Positions 47,521 to 57,030 of a DNA stretch of 64,000 bases are shown here, in pieces. The stretch is from Helicobacter pylori. Its GTDB lineage: Bacteria; Campylobacterota; Campylobacteria; Campylobacterales; Helicobacteraceae. Position 1 is the stretch's first letter; each line of letters begins with the position of its first letter. Both the position numbers and the translations under genes were made by a program. Where the stretch lies: assembly GCA_008032935.1 (NCBI GenBank), contig CP032039.1, positions 992,001 to 1,056,000 of the forward strand, read 5' to 3'. Under the pieces are notes generated by a model. That model saw nothing but the letters and a program-made list of their open reading frames with translations, did no database searches and was not told the DNA's origin.

Positions 47521-48303
47521 ATGAGAGCAAATAATCATTTTAAAGATTTTGCATGGAAAAAATGCCTTTTAGGCGCGAGCGTGGTGGCTTTATTAGTGGG
47601 ATGCAGCCCGCATATTATTGAAACCAATGAAGTCGCTTTGAAGTTGAATTACCATCCAGCTAGCGAGAAAGTTCAAGCGTTAGATGAAAAGATTCTACTT
47701 TTAAGGCCAGCTTTTCAATACAGCGATAATATTGCTAAAGAGTATGAAAACAAATTCAAGAATCAAACCGCGCTTAAGGTTGAACAGATTTTGCAAAATC
47801 AGGGTTACAAGGTTATCAATGTGGATAGCAGCGACAAAGACGATTTTTCTTTTGCGCAAAAAAAAGAAGGGTATTTGGCGGTTGCTATGAATGGCGAAAT
47901 TGTTTTACGCCCCGATCCTAAAAGGACCATACAGAAAAAATCAGAACCTGGGTTGTTATTCTCCACTGGTTTGGATAAAATGGAAGGGGTTTTAATCCCG
48001 GCCGGTTTTGTCAAAGTTACCATACTAGAGCCTATGAGTGGGGAATCTTTAGATTCCTTTACGATGGATTTGAGCGAGTTAGACATTCAAGAAAAGTTCT
48101 TAAAAACCACCCATTCAAGCCATAGCGGAGGGTTAGTTAGCACTATGGTTAAGGGAACGGATAATTCTAATGACGCGATCAAGAGCGCTTTGAATAAGAT
48201 TTTTGCAAGTATCATGCAAGAAATAGACAAAAAGCTCACTCAAAGGAATTTAGAATCTTATCAAAAAGACGCCAAGGAATTGAAAGGCAAAAGAAACCGA
48301 TAA
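47521..48303 (+). CDS. hpaA: Neuraminyllactose-binding hemagglutinin/flagellar-sheath lipoprotein HpaA
   Basis: 260 aa H. pylori-specific surface and flagellar-sheath lipoprotein. Signal with lipobox VGC ([10 protein letters not shown]), then mature [19 protein letters not shown]. The proposed sialic-acid-binding segment KRTIQK is present at residues about 138-143 ([13 protein letters not shown]). Ends with a Lys/Arg-rich ELKGKRNR tail. A single cistron by spacing (118 bp before, 28 bp after); horG may be co-transcribed. Confidence 0.98.
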   Translation: MRANNHFKDFAWKKCLLGASVVALLVGCSPHIIETNEVALKLNYHPASEKVQALDEKILLLRPAFQYSDNIAKEYENKFKNQTALKVEQILQNQGYKVINVDSSDKDDFSFAQKKEGYLAVAMNGEIVLRPDPKRTIQKKSEPGLLFSTGLDKMEGVLIPAGFVKVTILEPMSGESLDSFTMDLSELDIQEKFLKTTHSSHSGGLVSTMVKGTDNSNDAIKSALNKIFASIMQEIDKKLTQRNLESYQKDAKELKGKRNR

Positions 48304-48331
48304 AGACAAATAACGCATAAGAAAAGAACGC

Positions 48332-49168
48332 TTGAACAGACTGCTTAAAAGGGGGTTTTTAGCGTTCTTTTTGAGCGTGTATTTAAGGGCTGATGATCTG
48401 GTTACTTATACGATCGCCAAAAAAGAAGATCTAGGATACCAGCGGTTTTTAGCCAAGAAGTGTTTAAGGGGCAAAACCCACCCCCCATGTTTTACTGAGT
48501 CTAAAAAGCCCAAAAGAAAACCTTTTAATACAGACAAAAGCTCCCATTATTATGGCACAAGCGTGGTGCAAATGTCATGGCTACAGAGCAGGGAAAAATT
48601 TGAAAACCATTCAAAATACCGAGACATTCCCTTTGCTGAAGTCAGTTTGATTTATGGCTATAAACAATTTTTTCCTAAAAAAGAGCGCTATGGTTTCCGT
48701 TTTTATATTTCTTTGGATTATGCTTATGGGTTTTTTCTTAAAAATAAGGGCGTATTGGGCGATAGTTTGAGGGAGAGTTCGCAGATCCCTAAAAGCTATA
48801 GAGAAAAGTTGCAAAGAAAAGAGACTTTTATTAACGCTATTTTTTATGGCGCGGGAGCTGACTTTTTATACAAACGCGCTTTTGGAACGCTGATTTTAGG
48901 GATGAATTTCGTGGGAGAAACCTGGTTTTATGAAACAAAGATTTTTAAAAAGTGGGCTAAAGATCCTTTGAGCGTTTATCACCCTTACATGTTTCAAGTG
49001 ATGTTGAATGTGGGGTATCGTTACCGCTTTTCAAGGTATAAGAATTGGGCGATAGAATTTGGCGCGTGCATCCCTTTTTTAACCAATGATTATTTTAAAA
49101 CCCCTTTATACACCCTTCATTTCAAGCGCAATATTTCTGTCTATCTCACTTCAACTTATGACTTTTAG
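48332..49168 (+). CDS. horG: Hor-type outer membrane protein (HorG-like)
   Basis: 278 aa. Signal peptide (RLLKRGFLAFFLSVYLRA) and a C-terminal barrel with the family pattern YMFQVMLNVGYRYRFSRYKN, then IEFGACIPFLTNDYF, ending VYLTSTYDF with terminal Phe. This is the Hop-related Hor family; the HorG label is from my recollection of gene order. TTG start. Probably minor porin/adhesin; function unknown. Confidence 0.85.
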   Translation: MNRLLKRGFLAFFLSVYLRADDLVTYTIAKKEDLGYQRFLAKKCLRGKTHPPCFTESKKPKRKPFNTDKSSHYYGTSVVQMSWLQSREKFENHSKYRDIPFAEVSLIYGYKQFFPKKERYGFRFYISLDYAYGFFLKNKGVLGDSLRESSQIPKSYREKLQRKETFINAIFYGAGADFLYKRAFGTLILGMNFVGETWFYETKIFKKWAKDPLSVYHPYMFQVMLNVGYRYRFSRYKNWAIEFGACIPFLTNDYFKTPLYTLHFKRNISVYLTSTYDF

Positions 49169-49235
49169 TTTTTTAAATTTTTGAAAACCAGAATTAAAAC
49201 CGCTTTTTATCAACCGGAATTAAAACAAATTAAGC

Positions 49236-49241
49236 TATAAT
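49236..49241 (+). promoter_or_regulatory. -10 element for tig
   Basis: TATAAT, 34-39 bp upstream of the tig ATG. Confidence 0.6.
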
Positions 49242-49274
49242 GCCCATAAAACTTTTAATTTTTTAAGGAAAAAA

Positions 49275-50630
49275 ATGAATCTTGAAGTGAAAAAGATTGA
49301 CACCGCTAACGCCCATTTGAGCGCTAAACCTTCCATTGAAAATTTAGAAAAGCGTTATGATAAAATCGCTCAAAAAATCGCCCAAAAAGTTAAAATTGAT
49401 GGCTTTAGAAGAGGTAAGGTCCCCCTTAGTTTAGTGAAAACCCGTTATCAAGCCCAAATTGAACAAGACGCTCAAGAAGAAATGATTCAAGAGGTTTTGA
49501 AAAACGCTTTTAAGGAATTAGGGATTGAAAATAAGGATTTAATCGGCAGCCCCAATCTCACTAAATTTGAAAAAAAAGACACGCATTTTGAAATAGAAGC
49601 GGATATTGGCTTAAAACCCAAGATTGTTTTAGACAAGATTAAAGAGTGCGTGCCTAGCGTGGGAGTGGAAATCCCCAATGAAGAAAAAATTAATGAGCGT
49701 TTGAAACAGCTCGCTAAAGATTACGCGAAATTTGTGGATGCTGACGCTCAAAGAAAAGCTCAAAATGACGATAAATTGACGATTGATTTTGAAGGCTTTA
49801 TAGATAATGCGCCTTTTGAAGGGGGCAAGGCTGAGAATTTCAGTTTGATTTTAGGCAATAAGCAAATGCTAGAAGATTTTGAAAAGGCTCTTTTAGGCAT
49901 GCAAGCGAGCGAAGAAAAAGAATTCCCTTTGACTTTCCCTAGCGGATACCACGCAGAGCATTTAGCCGGCAAAGAAGCCCTTTTTAAAGTGAAATTGCGC
50001 CAGATTCAAGTGCGTGAAGCGTTAGAAATCAATGACGAACTCGCTAAAATCGTGCTGGCTAATGAAGAGAATGCGACTTTAAAGCTTTTAAAAGAAAGGG
50101 TTGAGGGGCAGTTGTTTTTAGAAAATAAAGCCAGGCTCTATAACGAAGAGCTGAAAGAAAAATTGATTGAAAATTTAGATGAAAAGATTGTTTTTGATTT
50201 GCCTAAAACGATCATAGAGCAAGAAATGGATTTGTTGTTCAGGAACGCTCTTTATTCCATGCAAGCTGAGGAAGTCAAATCTTTACAAGAAAGTCAAGAA
50301 AAAGCCAAAGAAAAGCGTGAGAGCTTTAGGAATGATGCGACAAAAAGCGTGAAAATCACTTTTATCATTGACGCTTTAGCGAAGGAAGAAAAAATTGGCG
50401 TGCATGACAATGAAGTCTTTCAAACCTTGTATTATGAAGCGATGATGACAGGGCAAAACCCAGAAAATCTCATTGAGCAATACCGCAAAAATAACATGTT
50501 AGCGGCGGTGAAAATGGCGATGATTGAAGATAGGGTGTTAGCTTATTTGTTGGATAAAAATTTGCCTAAAGAGCAGCAAGAAATTTTGGAAAAAATGAGG
50601 CCTAACGCTCAAAAAACTCAAGTGGGTTAA
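49275..50630 (+). CDS. tig: Trigger factor
   Basis: 451 aa ribosome-associated chaperone and peptidyl-prolyl isomerase. Ribosome-binding loop GFRRGKVPLSLVK (the GFRxGxxP signature), FKBP-like PPIase domain (LTIDFEGFIDNAPFEGGKAE, TFPSGYHAEHLAGKEALF), and a C-terminal helical arm domain rich in Lys/Glu. Followed by clpP and def, a protein-quality-control and N-terminal-processing operon. Confidence 0.97.
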   Translation: MNLEVKKIDTANAHLSAKPSIENLEKRYDKIAQKIAQKVKIDGFRRGKVPLSLVKTRYQAQIEQDAQEEMIQEVLKNAFKELGIENKDLIGSPNLTKFEKKDTHFEIEADIGLKPKIVLDKIKECVPSVGVEIPNEEKINERLKQLAKDYAKFVDADAQRKAQNDDKLTIDFEGFIDNAPFEGGKAENFSLILGNKQMLEDFEKALLGMQASEEKEFPLTFPSGYHAEHLAGKEALFKVKLRQIQVREALEINDELAKIVLANEENATLKLLKERVEGQLFLENKARLYNEELKEKLIENLDEKIVFDLPKTIIEQEMDLLFRNALYSMQAEEVKSLQESQEKAKEKRESFRNDATKSVKITFIIDALAKEEKIGVHDNEVFQTLYYEAMMTGQNPENLIEQYRKNNMLAAVKMAMIEDRVLAYLLDKNLPKEQQEILEKMRPNAQKTQVG

Positions 50631-50647
50631 ACGATTAAAAGGGAAAA

Positions 50648-51238
50648 ATGATGGGATACATTCCTTATGTAATAGAAAATACAGAGCGTGGCGAACGCAG
50701 TTATGATATTTACTCACGCCTTTTAAAGGATCGTATTGTTTTATTGAGCGGTGAAATTAATGACAGCGTGGCGTCTTCTATCGTGGCCCAACTCTTGTTT
50801 TTGGAAGCTGAAGACCCTGAAAAAGACATTGGCTTGTATATCAATTCTCCCGGTGGGGTGATAACAAGCGGTCTTAGCATTTATGATACGATGAATTTTA
50901 TCCGCCCTGATGTTTCCACGATTTGCATCGGTCAAGCGGCTTCTATGGGGGCGTTTTTATTAAGCTGTGGGGCTAAGGGCAAGCGCTTTTCACTACCCCA
51001 TTCAAGGATTATGATCCACCAGCCTTTAGGGGGGGCTCAAGGGCAAGCGAGCGATATTGAAATCATTTCTAACGAGATCCTTAGGCTTAAGGGTTTGATG
51101 AATTCTATTCTAGCTCAAAACTCAGGGCAGAGTTTGGAGCAAATCGCTAAAGACACGGACAGGGATTTTTACATGAGTGCTAAAGAAGCTAAAGAGTATG
51201 GCTTGATTGATAAAGTGTTGCAGAAAAACGTGAAGTGA
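50648..51238 (+). CDS. clpP: ATP-dependent Clp protease proteolytic subunit
   Basis: 196 aa serine protease. Start MIP-type [20 protein letters not shown]; catalytic Ser in [11 protein letters not shown], His in [11 protein letters not shown], Asp in [11 protein letters not shown]. Two adjacent ATG codons at 50648 and 50651. 17 bp after tig, 4 bp before def. Confidence 0.98.
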   Translation: MMGYIPYVIENTERGERSYDIYSRLLKDRIVLLSGEINDSVASSIVAQLLFLEAEDPEKDIGLYINSPGGVITSGLSIYDTMNFIRPDVSTICIGQAASMGAFLLSCGAKGKRFSLPHSRIMIHQPLGGAQGQASDIEIISNEILRLKGLMNSILAQNSGQSLEQIAKDTDRDFYMSAKEAKEYGLIDKVLQKNVK

Positions 51239-51242
51239 TTGC

Positions 51243-51767
51243 ATGGCGTTATTAGAGATTATCCATTACCCTTCTAAAATCTTAAGAACGCTTTCTAAAG
51301 AAGTCGTTTCTTTTGATGCAAAACTCCACCAGCAATTAGACGACATGCATGAGACTATGATCGCTAGTGAGGGGATAGGCTTAGCCGCTATTCAAGTGGG
51401 CTTGCCTTTAAGGATGCTCATTATCAACCTCCCGCAAGAAGACGGCGTGCAACACAAAGAGGATTGCCTAGAAATCATTAACCCTAAATGGATAGAAACT
51501 AAGGGGTCAATGATGTATAGAGAGGGGTGCTTGTCTGTGCCGGGATTTTACGAAGAAGTGGAGCGTTTTGAAAAGGTTAAGATAGAGTATCAAAACCGCT
51601 TCGCTGAAGTGAAAGTTTTAGAAGCGAGCGAACTTTTAGCGGTAGCCATTCAACATGAGATAGATCACCTCAACGGCGTGTTATTCGTGGATAAATTATC
51701 CATTTTGAAGCGTAAGAAATTTGAAAAAGAACTCAAAGAGCTGCAAAAAAAACAAAAACGCGAGTAA
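51243..51767 (+). CDS. def: Peptide deformylase
   Basis: 174 aa metalloenzyme that removes the formyl group from nascent proteins. Motif 1 [10 protein letters not shown], motif 2 EGCLSVPG with the metal Cys, motif 3 [13 protein letters not shown] Lys-rich C-terminus follows. It lies between clpP and comM in one operon. Confidence 0.98.
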   Translation: MALLEIIHYPSKILRTLSKEVVSFDAKLHQQLDDMHETMIASEGIGLAAIQVGLPLRMLIINLPQEDGVQHKEDCLEIINPKWIETKGSMMYREGCLSVPGFYEEVERFEKVKIEYQNRFAEVKVLEASELLAVAIQHEIDHLNGVLFVDKLSILKRKKFEKELKELQKKQKRE

Positions 51768-51772
51768 CAACC

Positions 51773-53293
51773 ATGATCAACACGATATTTTGCGCGACCA
51801 TGCAAAGGGGAGTGGCAGAAATCGTGGCTGTGGAAGCGACTTTCACAAGGGCTTTGCCGGCGTTTGTGATTTCAGGCTTGGCTAATAACTCTATCCAAGA
51901 AGCCAAGCAAAGAGTCCAATCGGCTTTACAGAATAACGATTTCACTTTCCCGCCTTTAAAAATCACCATCAACCTTTCCCCCTCAGATTTGCCTAAATCC
52001 GGGAGCCATTTTGATTTGCCTATCGCTCTTTTAATCGCTTTGCAAAAACAAGAGTTGGCTTTTAAAGAGTGGTTTGCTTTTGGGGAGTTAGGGCTTGATG
52101 GCAAGATCAAACCCAATCCTAACATTTTCCCCATGCTTTTAGACATTGCCATTAAACACCCCCATGCTAAAGTCATTGCGCCTAAGGCTAACGAAGAGCT
52201 TTTTTCGCTTATCCCTAATTTGCAATGCTTTTTTGTGGGGCATTTTAAAGAAGCTTTAGAAATCTTGCAAAACCCTGAAATCAAAGCAGACACCCACACG
52301 AAAAAACTACCCTTTAAAACGATAGAATTGAACGATAAAGAGTATTATTTTTCAGACGCCTATGCCTTAGATTTTAAAGAAGTTAAGGGGCAAGCTGTCG
52401 CTAAAGAAGCCGCTTTGATCGCTAGCGCTGGGTTTCATAACTTGATTTTAGAGGGAAGTCCAGGGTGTGGGAAAAGCATGATTATTAATCGCATGCGTTA
52501 TATCTTGCCTCCATTAAGCCTGAATGAAATCCTAGAAGCGACAAAATTACGCATTTTAAGCGAGCAAGACAGCGCCTATTACCCCTTAAGGAGTTTTAGA
52601 AACCCTCACCAAAGCGCTTCAAAATCCAGTATTTTAGGCTCAAGCTCTCTAAAAGAGCCAAAACCTGGCGAAATCGCGCTAGCGCATAACGGCATGCTTT
52701 TTTTTGATGAATTGCCTCATTTTAAAAAGGATATTTTGGAAGCTTTAAGAGAGCCTTTAGAAAACAATAAATTGGTGGTTTCACGAGTGCATAGCAAGAT
52801 TGAATACGAAACCTCTTTTTTATTCGTGGGGGCTCAAAACCCTTGCTTGTGCGGGAATTTACTCAGCGCAACCAAAGCATGCCGTTGCCAAGATAGAGAA
52901 ATCACGCAGTATAAAAACCGCTTGAGCGAGCCTTTTTTGGACAGGATTGATTTGTTTGTGCAAATGGAAGAGGGGAATTATAAAGACACGCCGTCGCATT
53001 CTTGGACTTCAAAAGAGATGCATCAGTTGGTATTATTAGCTTTCAAACAGCAAAAATTAAGGAAACAGAGCGCTTTTAATGGTAAGCTTAATGAAGAGCA
53101 GATAGAACGATTTTGCCCTTTAAACGCTGAAGCGCAAAAGTTGTTAGAGCAGGCGATTGAAAGGTTTAATCTGTCCATGCGCTCTGTGAATAAGGTCAAA
53201 AAAGTCGCTAGGACGATTGCGGATTTAAACGCTTGCGAGAATATAGAAAAATCTCACATGCTTAAAGCGCTGAGTTTTAGAAAGATTTCTTAA
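51773..53293 (+). CDS. comM: ComM/YifB-family AAA+ Mg-chelatase-like protein
   Basis: 506 aa. N-terminal Lon-protease-like domain (NLSPSDLPKSGSHFDLPIAL), a AAA+ core with Walker A EGSPGCGKSM and Walker B LFFDELPHF, and the Mg-chelatase C-domain (GAQNPCLCGNL, CRCQDREITQYKNRLSEPFL). ComM is a helicase promoting branch migration during natural transformation, fitting competent H. pylori. 5 bp after def. Confidence 0.93.
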   Translation: MINTIFCATMQRGVAEIVAVEATFTRALPAFVISGLANNSIQEAKQRVQSALQNNDFTFPPLKITINLSPSDLPKSGSHFDLPIALLIALQKQELAFKEWFAFGELGLDGKIKPNPNIFPMLLDIAIKHPHAKVIAPKANEELFSLIPNLQCFFVGHFKEALEILQNPEIKADTHTKKLPFKTIELNDKEYYFSDAYALDFKEVKGQAVAKEAALIASAGFHNLILEGSPGCGKSMIINRMRYILPPLSLNEILEATKLRILSEQDSAYYPLRSFRNPHQSASKSSILGSSSLKEPKPGEIALAHNGMLFFDELPHFKKDILEALREPLENNKLVVSRVHSKIEYETSFLFVGAQNPCLCGNLLSATKACRCQDREITQYKNRLSEPFLDRIDLFVQMEEGNYKDTPSHSWTSKEMHQLVLLAFKQQKLRKQSAFNGKLNEEQIERFCPLNAEAQKLLEQAIERFNLSMRSVNKVKKVARTIADLNACENIEKSHMLKALSFRKIS

Positions 53294-53317
53294 AAGGATT
53301 TTTATAAGGGAGAGAAA

Positions 53318-55378
53318 ATGCAAGAATACCACATTCATAATTTGGATTGCCCTGATTGCGCGTCTAAATTGGAAAGGGATTTAAACAAACTAGACTATGT
53401 GAAAAAAGCTCAAATCAATTTCAGCACCAGTAAGTTGTTTTTGGATACGAGCGATTTTGAAAAAGTTAAGGCTTTCATCAAGCAAAATGAACCGCATTTG
53501 AGCCTGTCTTTTAAAGAGGCTGCAGAAAAGCCCTTGAGTTTTACGCCACTCATTATTACGATCATTGTCTTTTTGGGCGCGATTTTAATCTTACACCTAA
53601 ACCCTAGCCCCTTTATTGAAAAGGCTATGTTTTTCGTGTTGGCTTTAGTGTATCTAGTGAGCGGTAAAGATGTGATTTTAGGGGCGTTTCGTGGGCTTAG
53701 AAAAGGGCAGTTTTTTGATGAAAACGCTTTGATGCTCATTGCGACTATTGCGGCTTTTTGCGTGGGGGCTTATGAAGAGAGCGTGTCTATTATGGTGTTT
53801 TATTCAGCGGGCGAATTTTTGCAAAAACTCGCTATTTCTCGCTCTAAAAAATCCCTTAAGGCTTTAGTGGATGTCGCTCCTAATTTGGCTTATTTGAAAA
53901 AGGGCGATGCATTAGTGAGCGTTGCGCCTGAAGATTTAAGAGTTAATGACATTGTGGTGGTGAAAGTCGGCGAAAAAGTGCCTGTTGATGGCGTGGTAGT
54001 TAAGGGTGAAAGTTTGCTAGATGAAAGGGCGTTGAGTGGGGAGTCTATGCCTGTTAATGTCAGCGAACGCTCTAAAGTTTTAGGGGGGAGCTTGAATTTA
54101 AAAGCGGTCCTTGAAATTAAAGTAGAAAAAATGTATAAAGATTCTTCTATCGCTAAAGTGGTGGATTTGGTCCAACAAGCCACGAATGAAAAGAGCGAAA
54201 CCGAGAAATTCATCACTAAATTTTCACGCTACTACACCCCAAGCGTTTTATTCATTGCTTTAATGATTGCTATATTACCGCCCTTGTTTTCTATGGGGAG
54301 CTTTGATGAGTGGATTTATAGGGGGCTTGTGGCTTTAATGGTGAGCTGTCCTTGCGCGTTAGTGATTTCTGTGCCTTTAGGGTATTTTGGGGGCGTGGGA
54401 GCGGCGAGCCGAAAGGGGATTTTAATGAAAGGCGTGCATGTTTTAGAGGTGCTTACCCAAGCTAAAAGCATCGCTTTTGATAAAACCGGCACTTTGACTA
54501 AAGGCGTTTTTAAAGTGGTAGATATTGTGCCGCAAAACGGGCATTCTAAAGAAGAAGTTTTGCATTACGCTTCTTGCTCGCAGCTCTTATCCACGCACCC
54601 TATCGCTTTATCCATTCAAAAAGCATGCGAAGAAATGTTAAAGGACGATAAGCACCAGCATGACATTAAAAATTACGAAGAATTGAGCGGGATGGGGGTT
54701 AAAGCGCAATGCCATACGGATCTAATCATCGCAGGGAATGAAAAAATGCTTGAACAATTCCATATCGCGCACAGCCCTTCCAAAGAAAACGGCACGATCG
54801 TGCATGTGGCTTTTAACCAAACTTATATCGGCTATATCGTCATTAGCGATGAGATTAAAGATGACGCCATAGAGTGTTTAAGGGATTTGAAAGTGCAAGG
54901 GATAGAAAATTTTTGCATTTTGAGCGGGGACAGAAAAAGCGCGACTGAGAGCATCGCTCAAACTCTAGGCTGTGAATATTATGCAAGTTTGTTGCCTGAA
55001 GAAAAAACGAGCGTGTTTAAAACCTTTAAAGAACGCTATAAAGCCCCAGCGATTTTTGTAGGCGATGGCATCAATGACGCTCCGACTCTAGCGAGTGCTG
55101 ATGTGGGGATTGGCATGGGGAAAGGCTCAGAATTGAGCAAGCAAAGCGCGGACATTGTGATCACCAATGACTCCTTAAGCTCTTTAGTGAAAGTTTTAGC
55201 GATCGCTAAAAAAACGAAAAGCATTATTTGGCAAAATATCTTGTTTGCTTTAGGGATTAAGGCGGTTTTTATCGTGCTAGGGCTTATGGGGGTAGCGAGC
55301 TTGTGGGAAGCGGTCTTTGGCGATGTGGGGGTTACGCTTTTAGCCTTAGCCAACTCCATGCGCGCGATGAGGGCTTAA
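53318..55378 (+). CDS. cadA: P1B-type heavy-metal ATPase CadA
   Basis: 686 aa Cd/Zn/Co efflux pump. N-terminal heavy-metal-associated domain with [13 protein letters not shown] (CxxC), membrane [10 protein letters not shown], phosphorylation DKTGTLTKG, hinge [10 protein letters not shown] and the actuator ALSGESMP. In H. pylori this pump also supports urease by metal homeostasis. Preceded by SD GGGAGAG. The orphan hsdS follows after 40 bp. Confidence 0.95.
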   Translation: MQEYHIHNLDCPDCASKLERDLNKLDYVKKAQINFSTSKLFLDTSDFEKVKAFIKQNEPHLSLSFKEAAEKPLSFTPLIITIIVFLGAILILHLNPSPFIEKAMFFVLALVYLVSGKDVILGAFRGLRKGQFFDENALMLIATIAAFCVGAYEESVSIMVFYSAGEFLQKLAISRSKKSLKALVDVAPNLAYLKKGDALVSVAPEDLRVNDIVVVKVGEKVPVDGVVVKGESLLDERALSGESMPVNVSERSKVLGGSLNLKAVLEIKVEKMYKDSSIAKVVDLVQQATNEKSETEKFITKFSRYYTPSVLFIALMIAILPPLFSMGSFDEWIYRGLVALMVSCPCALVISVPLGYFGGVGAASRKGILMKGVHVLEVLTQAKSIAFDKTGTLTKGVFKVVDIVPQNGHSKEEVLHYASCSQLLSTHPIALSIQKACEEMLKDDKHQHDIKNYEELSGMGVKAQCHTDLIIAGNEKMLEQFHIAHSPSKENGTIVHVAFNQTYIGYIVISDEIKDDAIECLRDLKVQGIENFCILSGDRKSATESIAQTLGCEYYASLLPEEKTSVFKTFKERYKAPAIFVGDGINDAPTLASADVGIGMGKGSELSKQSADIVITNDSLSSLVKVLAIAKKTKSIIWQNILFALGIKAVFIVLGLMGVASLWEAVFGDVGVTLLALANSMRAMRA

Positions 55379-55418
55379 AGCCTTGAATTTATCATTAGCC
55401 ATTTAGAAGGGGGGCAAA

Positions 55419-56669
55419 ATGCATAAAATAGAGCGCTTACTCCAAACTCTAGCGCCTAAGGGGGTGGAGTTTAGGAAGTTGGGGGAGGTGTGTGAAATAA
55501 TTAGAGGTAAAAGGGTTACAAAAAAAGAAATATTAGATAAAGGAAAATATCCCGTTGTATCTGGTGGAATAGGATTTATGGGATATTTAAATGAATATAA
55601 CAGAGAGGAAAATACAATCACTATAGCTCAATATGGAACAGCCGGATTTGTCAATTGGCAAAATCAAAAGTTTTGGGCAAATGATGTTTGTTTTTCTGTC
55701 ATTCCAAAAGAAACCCTAATCAATAGATACCTTTATTATGTATTAACAAACATGCAAAATTATTTATATTCTATTTCAAATAGAAGCGCTATACCTTATA
55801 GCATTTCTAGTAATAACATTATGCAAATAACCATCCCCATCCCGCCCCTAGAGATCCAACAAGAGATCGTTAAGATTTTGGACGCTTTCACAGAATTAAA
55901 CACAGAATTAAACGCGCGAAAAAAGCAATACCAGTATTACCAAAACATGCTTTTAGACTTTAACGATATTAACCAAAGCCATAAAGACGCTAAAGAAAGA
56001 TTAGCACAAAAACCCTACCCTAAACGCTTGAAAACCTTACTCCAAACTCTAGCGCCTAATGGGGTGGAGTTTAAAACGCTTGAAGAGGTTTTTGAAATTA
56101 AAAATGGTTACACCCCATCAAAAAACAATCCTGAATTTTGGAAAAATGGGACTATCCCTTGGTTTAGAATGGAAGACCTTAGAGAAAATGGGAGGATTTT
56201 AAAAGACTCTATCCAACACATTACCCCAAAGGCTTTAAAGGGTAAGAAATTATTCCCTAAAAATTCTATTATCATTTCTACAACGGCAACGATAGGAGAG
56301 CACGCCCTTTTAATCGTTGATTCGTTAGCGAATCAACGATTCACTTTTTTAAGCAAAAAAGCGAATTGTGATCTTGCTTTAGACATGAAATTCTTTTTTT
56401 ACCAATGCTTTCTTTTAGGGGAATGGTGCAAAAATAATATTAATGTTTCAGGTTTTGCTTCTGTGGATATGACCGCTTTTAAAAAACATAAGTTCCCCAT
56501 CCCGCCCCTAGAGATCCAACAAGAGATCGTTAAGATTTTGGATCAATTTTCACTTTTAACCACCGATTTATTAGCCGGTATCCCCGCTGAAATAAAAGCC
56601 CGAAAAAAACAATACGAATATTACCGAGAAAAATTACTGACCTTCAAACCCCTAACCCCAAATAAATAA
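55419..56669 (+). CDS. hsdS: Orphan HsdS, type I specificity subunit (no adjacent hsdM/hsdR)
   Basis: 416 aa. TRD1 (about residues 25-140; IIRGKRVTKKEILDKGKYP) is unique in this window; TRD2 (about residues 206-375) is base-for-base identical to TRD1 of the hsdS at 829-2112 (56036-56542 versus 846-1352). The spacer has two ELN units (TELNTELNARK), one fewer than the other. The RBS and first codons (AAGGGGGGCAAA ATG) are shared with that gene. It has no partner M or R gene nearby; it likely borrows HsdM/HsdR from 1-5155, giving an alternative specificity. Confidence 0.95.
   Translation: MHKIERLLQTLAPKGVEFRKLGEVCEIIRGKRVTKKEILDKGKYPVVSGGIGFMGYLNEYNREENTITIAQYGTAGFVNWQNQKFWANDVCFSVIPKETLINRYLYYVLTNMQNYLYSISNRSAIPYSISSNNIMQITIPIPPLEIQQEIVKILDAFTELNTELNARKKQYQYYQNMLLDFNDINQSHKDAKERLAQKPYPKRLKTLLQTLAPNGVEFKTLEEVFEIKNGYTPSKNNPEFWKNGTIPWFRMEDLRENGRILKDSIQHITPKALKGKKLFPKNSIIISTTATIGEHALLIVDSLANQRFTFLSKKANCDLALDMKFFFYQCFLLGEWCKNNINVSGFASVDMTAFKKHKFPIPPLEIQQEIVKILDQFSLLTTDLLAGIPAEIKARKKQYEYYREKLLTFKPLTPNK
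56036..56542 (+). repeat. 507-bp direct repeat of 846-1352 (HsdS TRD block)
   Basis: I compared the two stretches line by line and found no mismatch. The offset is 55,190 bp. The identity begins within CTTACTCCAAACTC and ends within the EIVKILD codons. Confidence 0.97.
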
Positions 56670-56675
56670 CAAAGA

Positions 56676-56691
56676 GCTTGCGTAAGCAAGC
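56676..56691 (+). terminator. Hairpin after the orphan hsdS
   Basis: GCTTGC (56676-56681) and GCAAGC (56686-56691) are perfect inverted repeats with a GTAA loop, 6 bp beyond the stop. No U-tract follows. Confidence 0.5.
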
Positions 56692-56719
56692 GATAGTCTC
56701 TTGAAAAAAAGCGGTCTTC

Positions 56720-56800
56720 TTGGGTTAGGGGGATCTTAAGGGGGTTAAGGGGGAGAATTATTTCAAAATACCCCCCTATCCCCTTATAAAATGAATTTGA
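56720..56800 (-). repeat. Intergenic G/C-run hairpin repeat, copy R4, with plus-strand G-quadruplex motif
   Basis: In the 361-bp gap between the orphan hsdS and hofF. On the plus strand four G tracts (56722-56724, 56728-56732, 56740-56744, 56749-56753) with loops TTA, ATCTTAA and TTAA meet the usual G3+N1-7 rule. The last tract also pairs with CCCCCC (56771-56776), so two structures compete. The rest of the gap has no recognised gene. Confidence 0.7.
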
Positions 56801-56997
56801 AATATTTTTTAAAATGAGTTTTAAAATGACAAAACAAAGCAAATAAAAGCCCGTTTTTAAAAATAAAAGTTTTAGTATCACAGAGCCAAAAATGCCCATA
56901 GCGTAATAAAAAAGTTTAAAAATTCTAACGCTTTTTAAAAAAAGCCCTAAAATGGGCGATAAATCGGTTTTAATGGCTGTTTTATGGCTGGGCGTTT

Positions 56998-57019
56998 AAC
57001 AAACCCTTAAAGGGTTGTT
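56998..57019 (-). terminator. Hairpin beyond hofF
   Basis: AACAAACCCTT pairs with AAGGGTTGTT (one bulged base), 12 bp past the hofF stop. Plausible terminator. Confidence 0.45.
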
Positions 57020-57030
57020 ATTAAAGGGGT

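Noticed and set aside
51733-52299. Minus-strand 188-aa frame overlapping comM
   Set aside because: It overlaps the well-defined comM Lon-like domain; Lys/Ser-rich shadow without family features.
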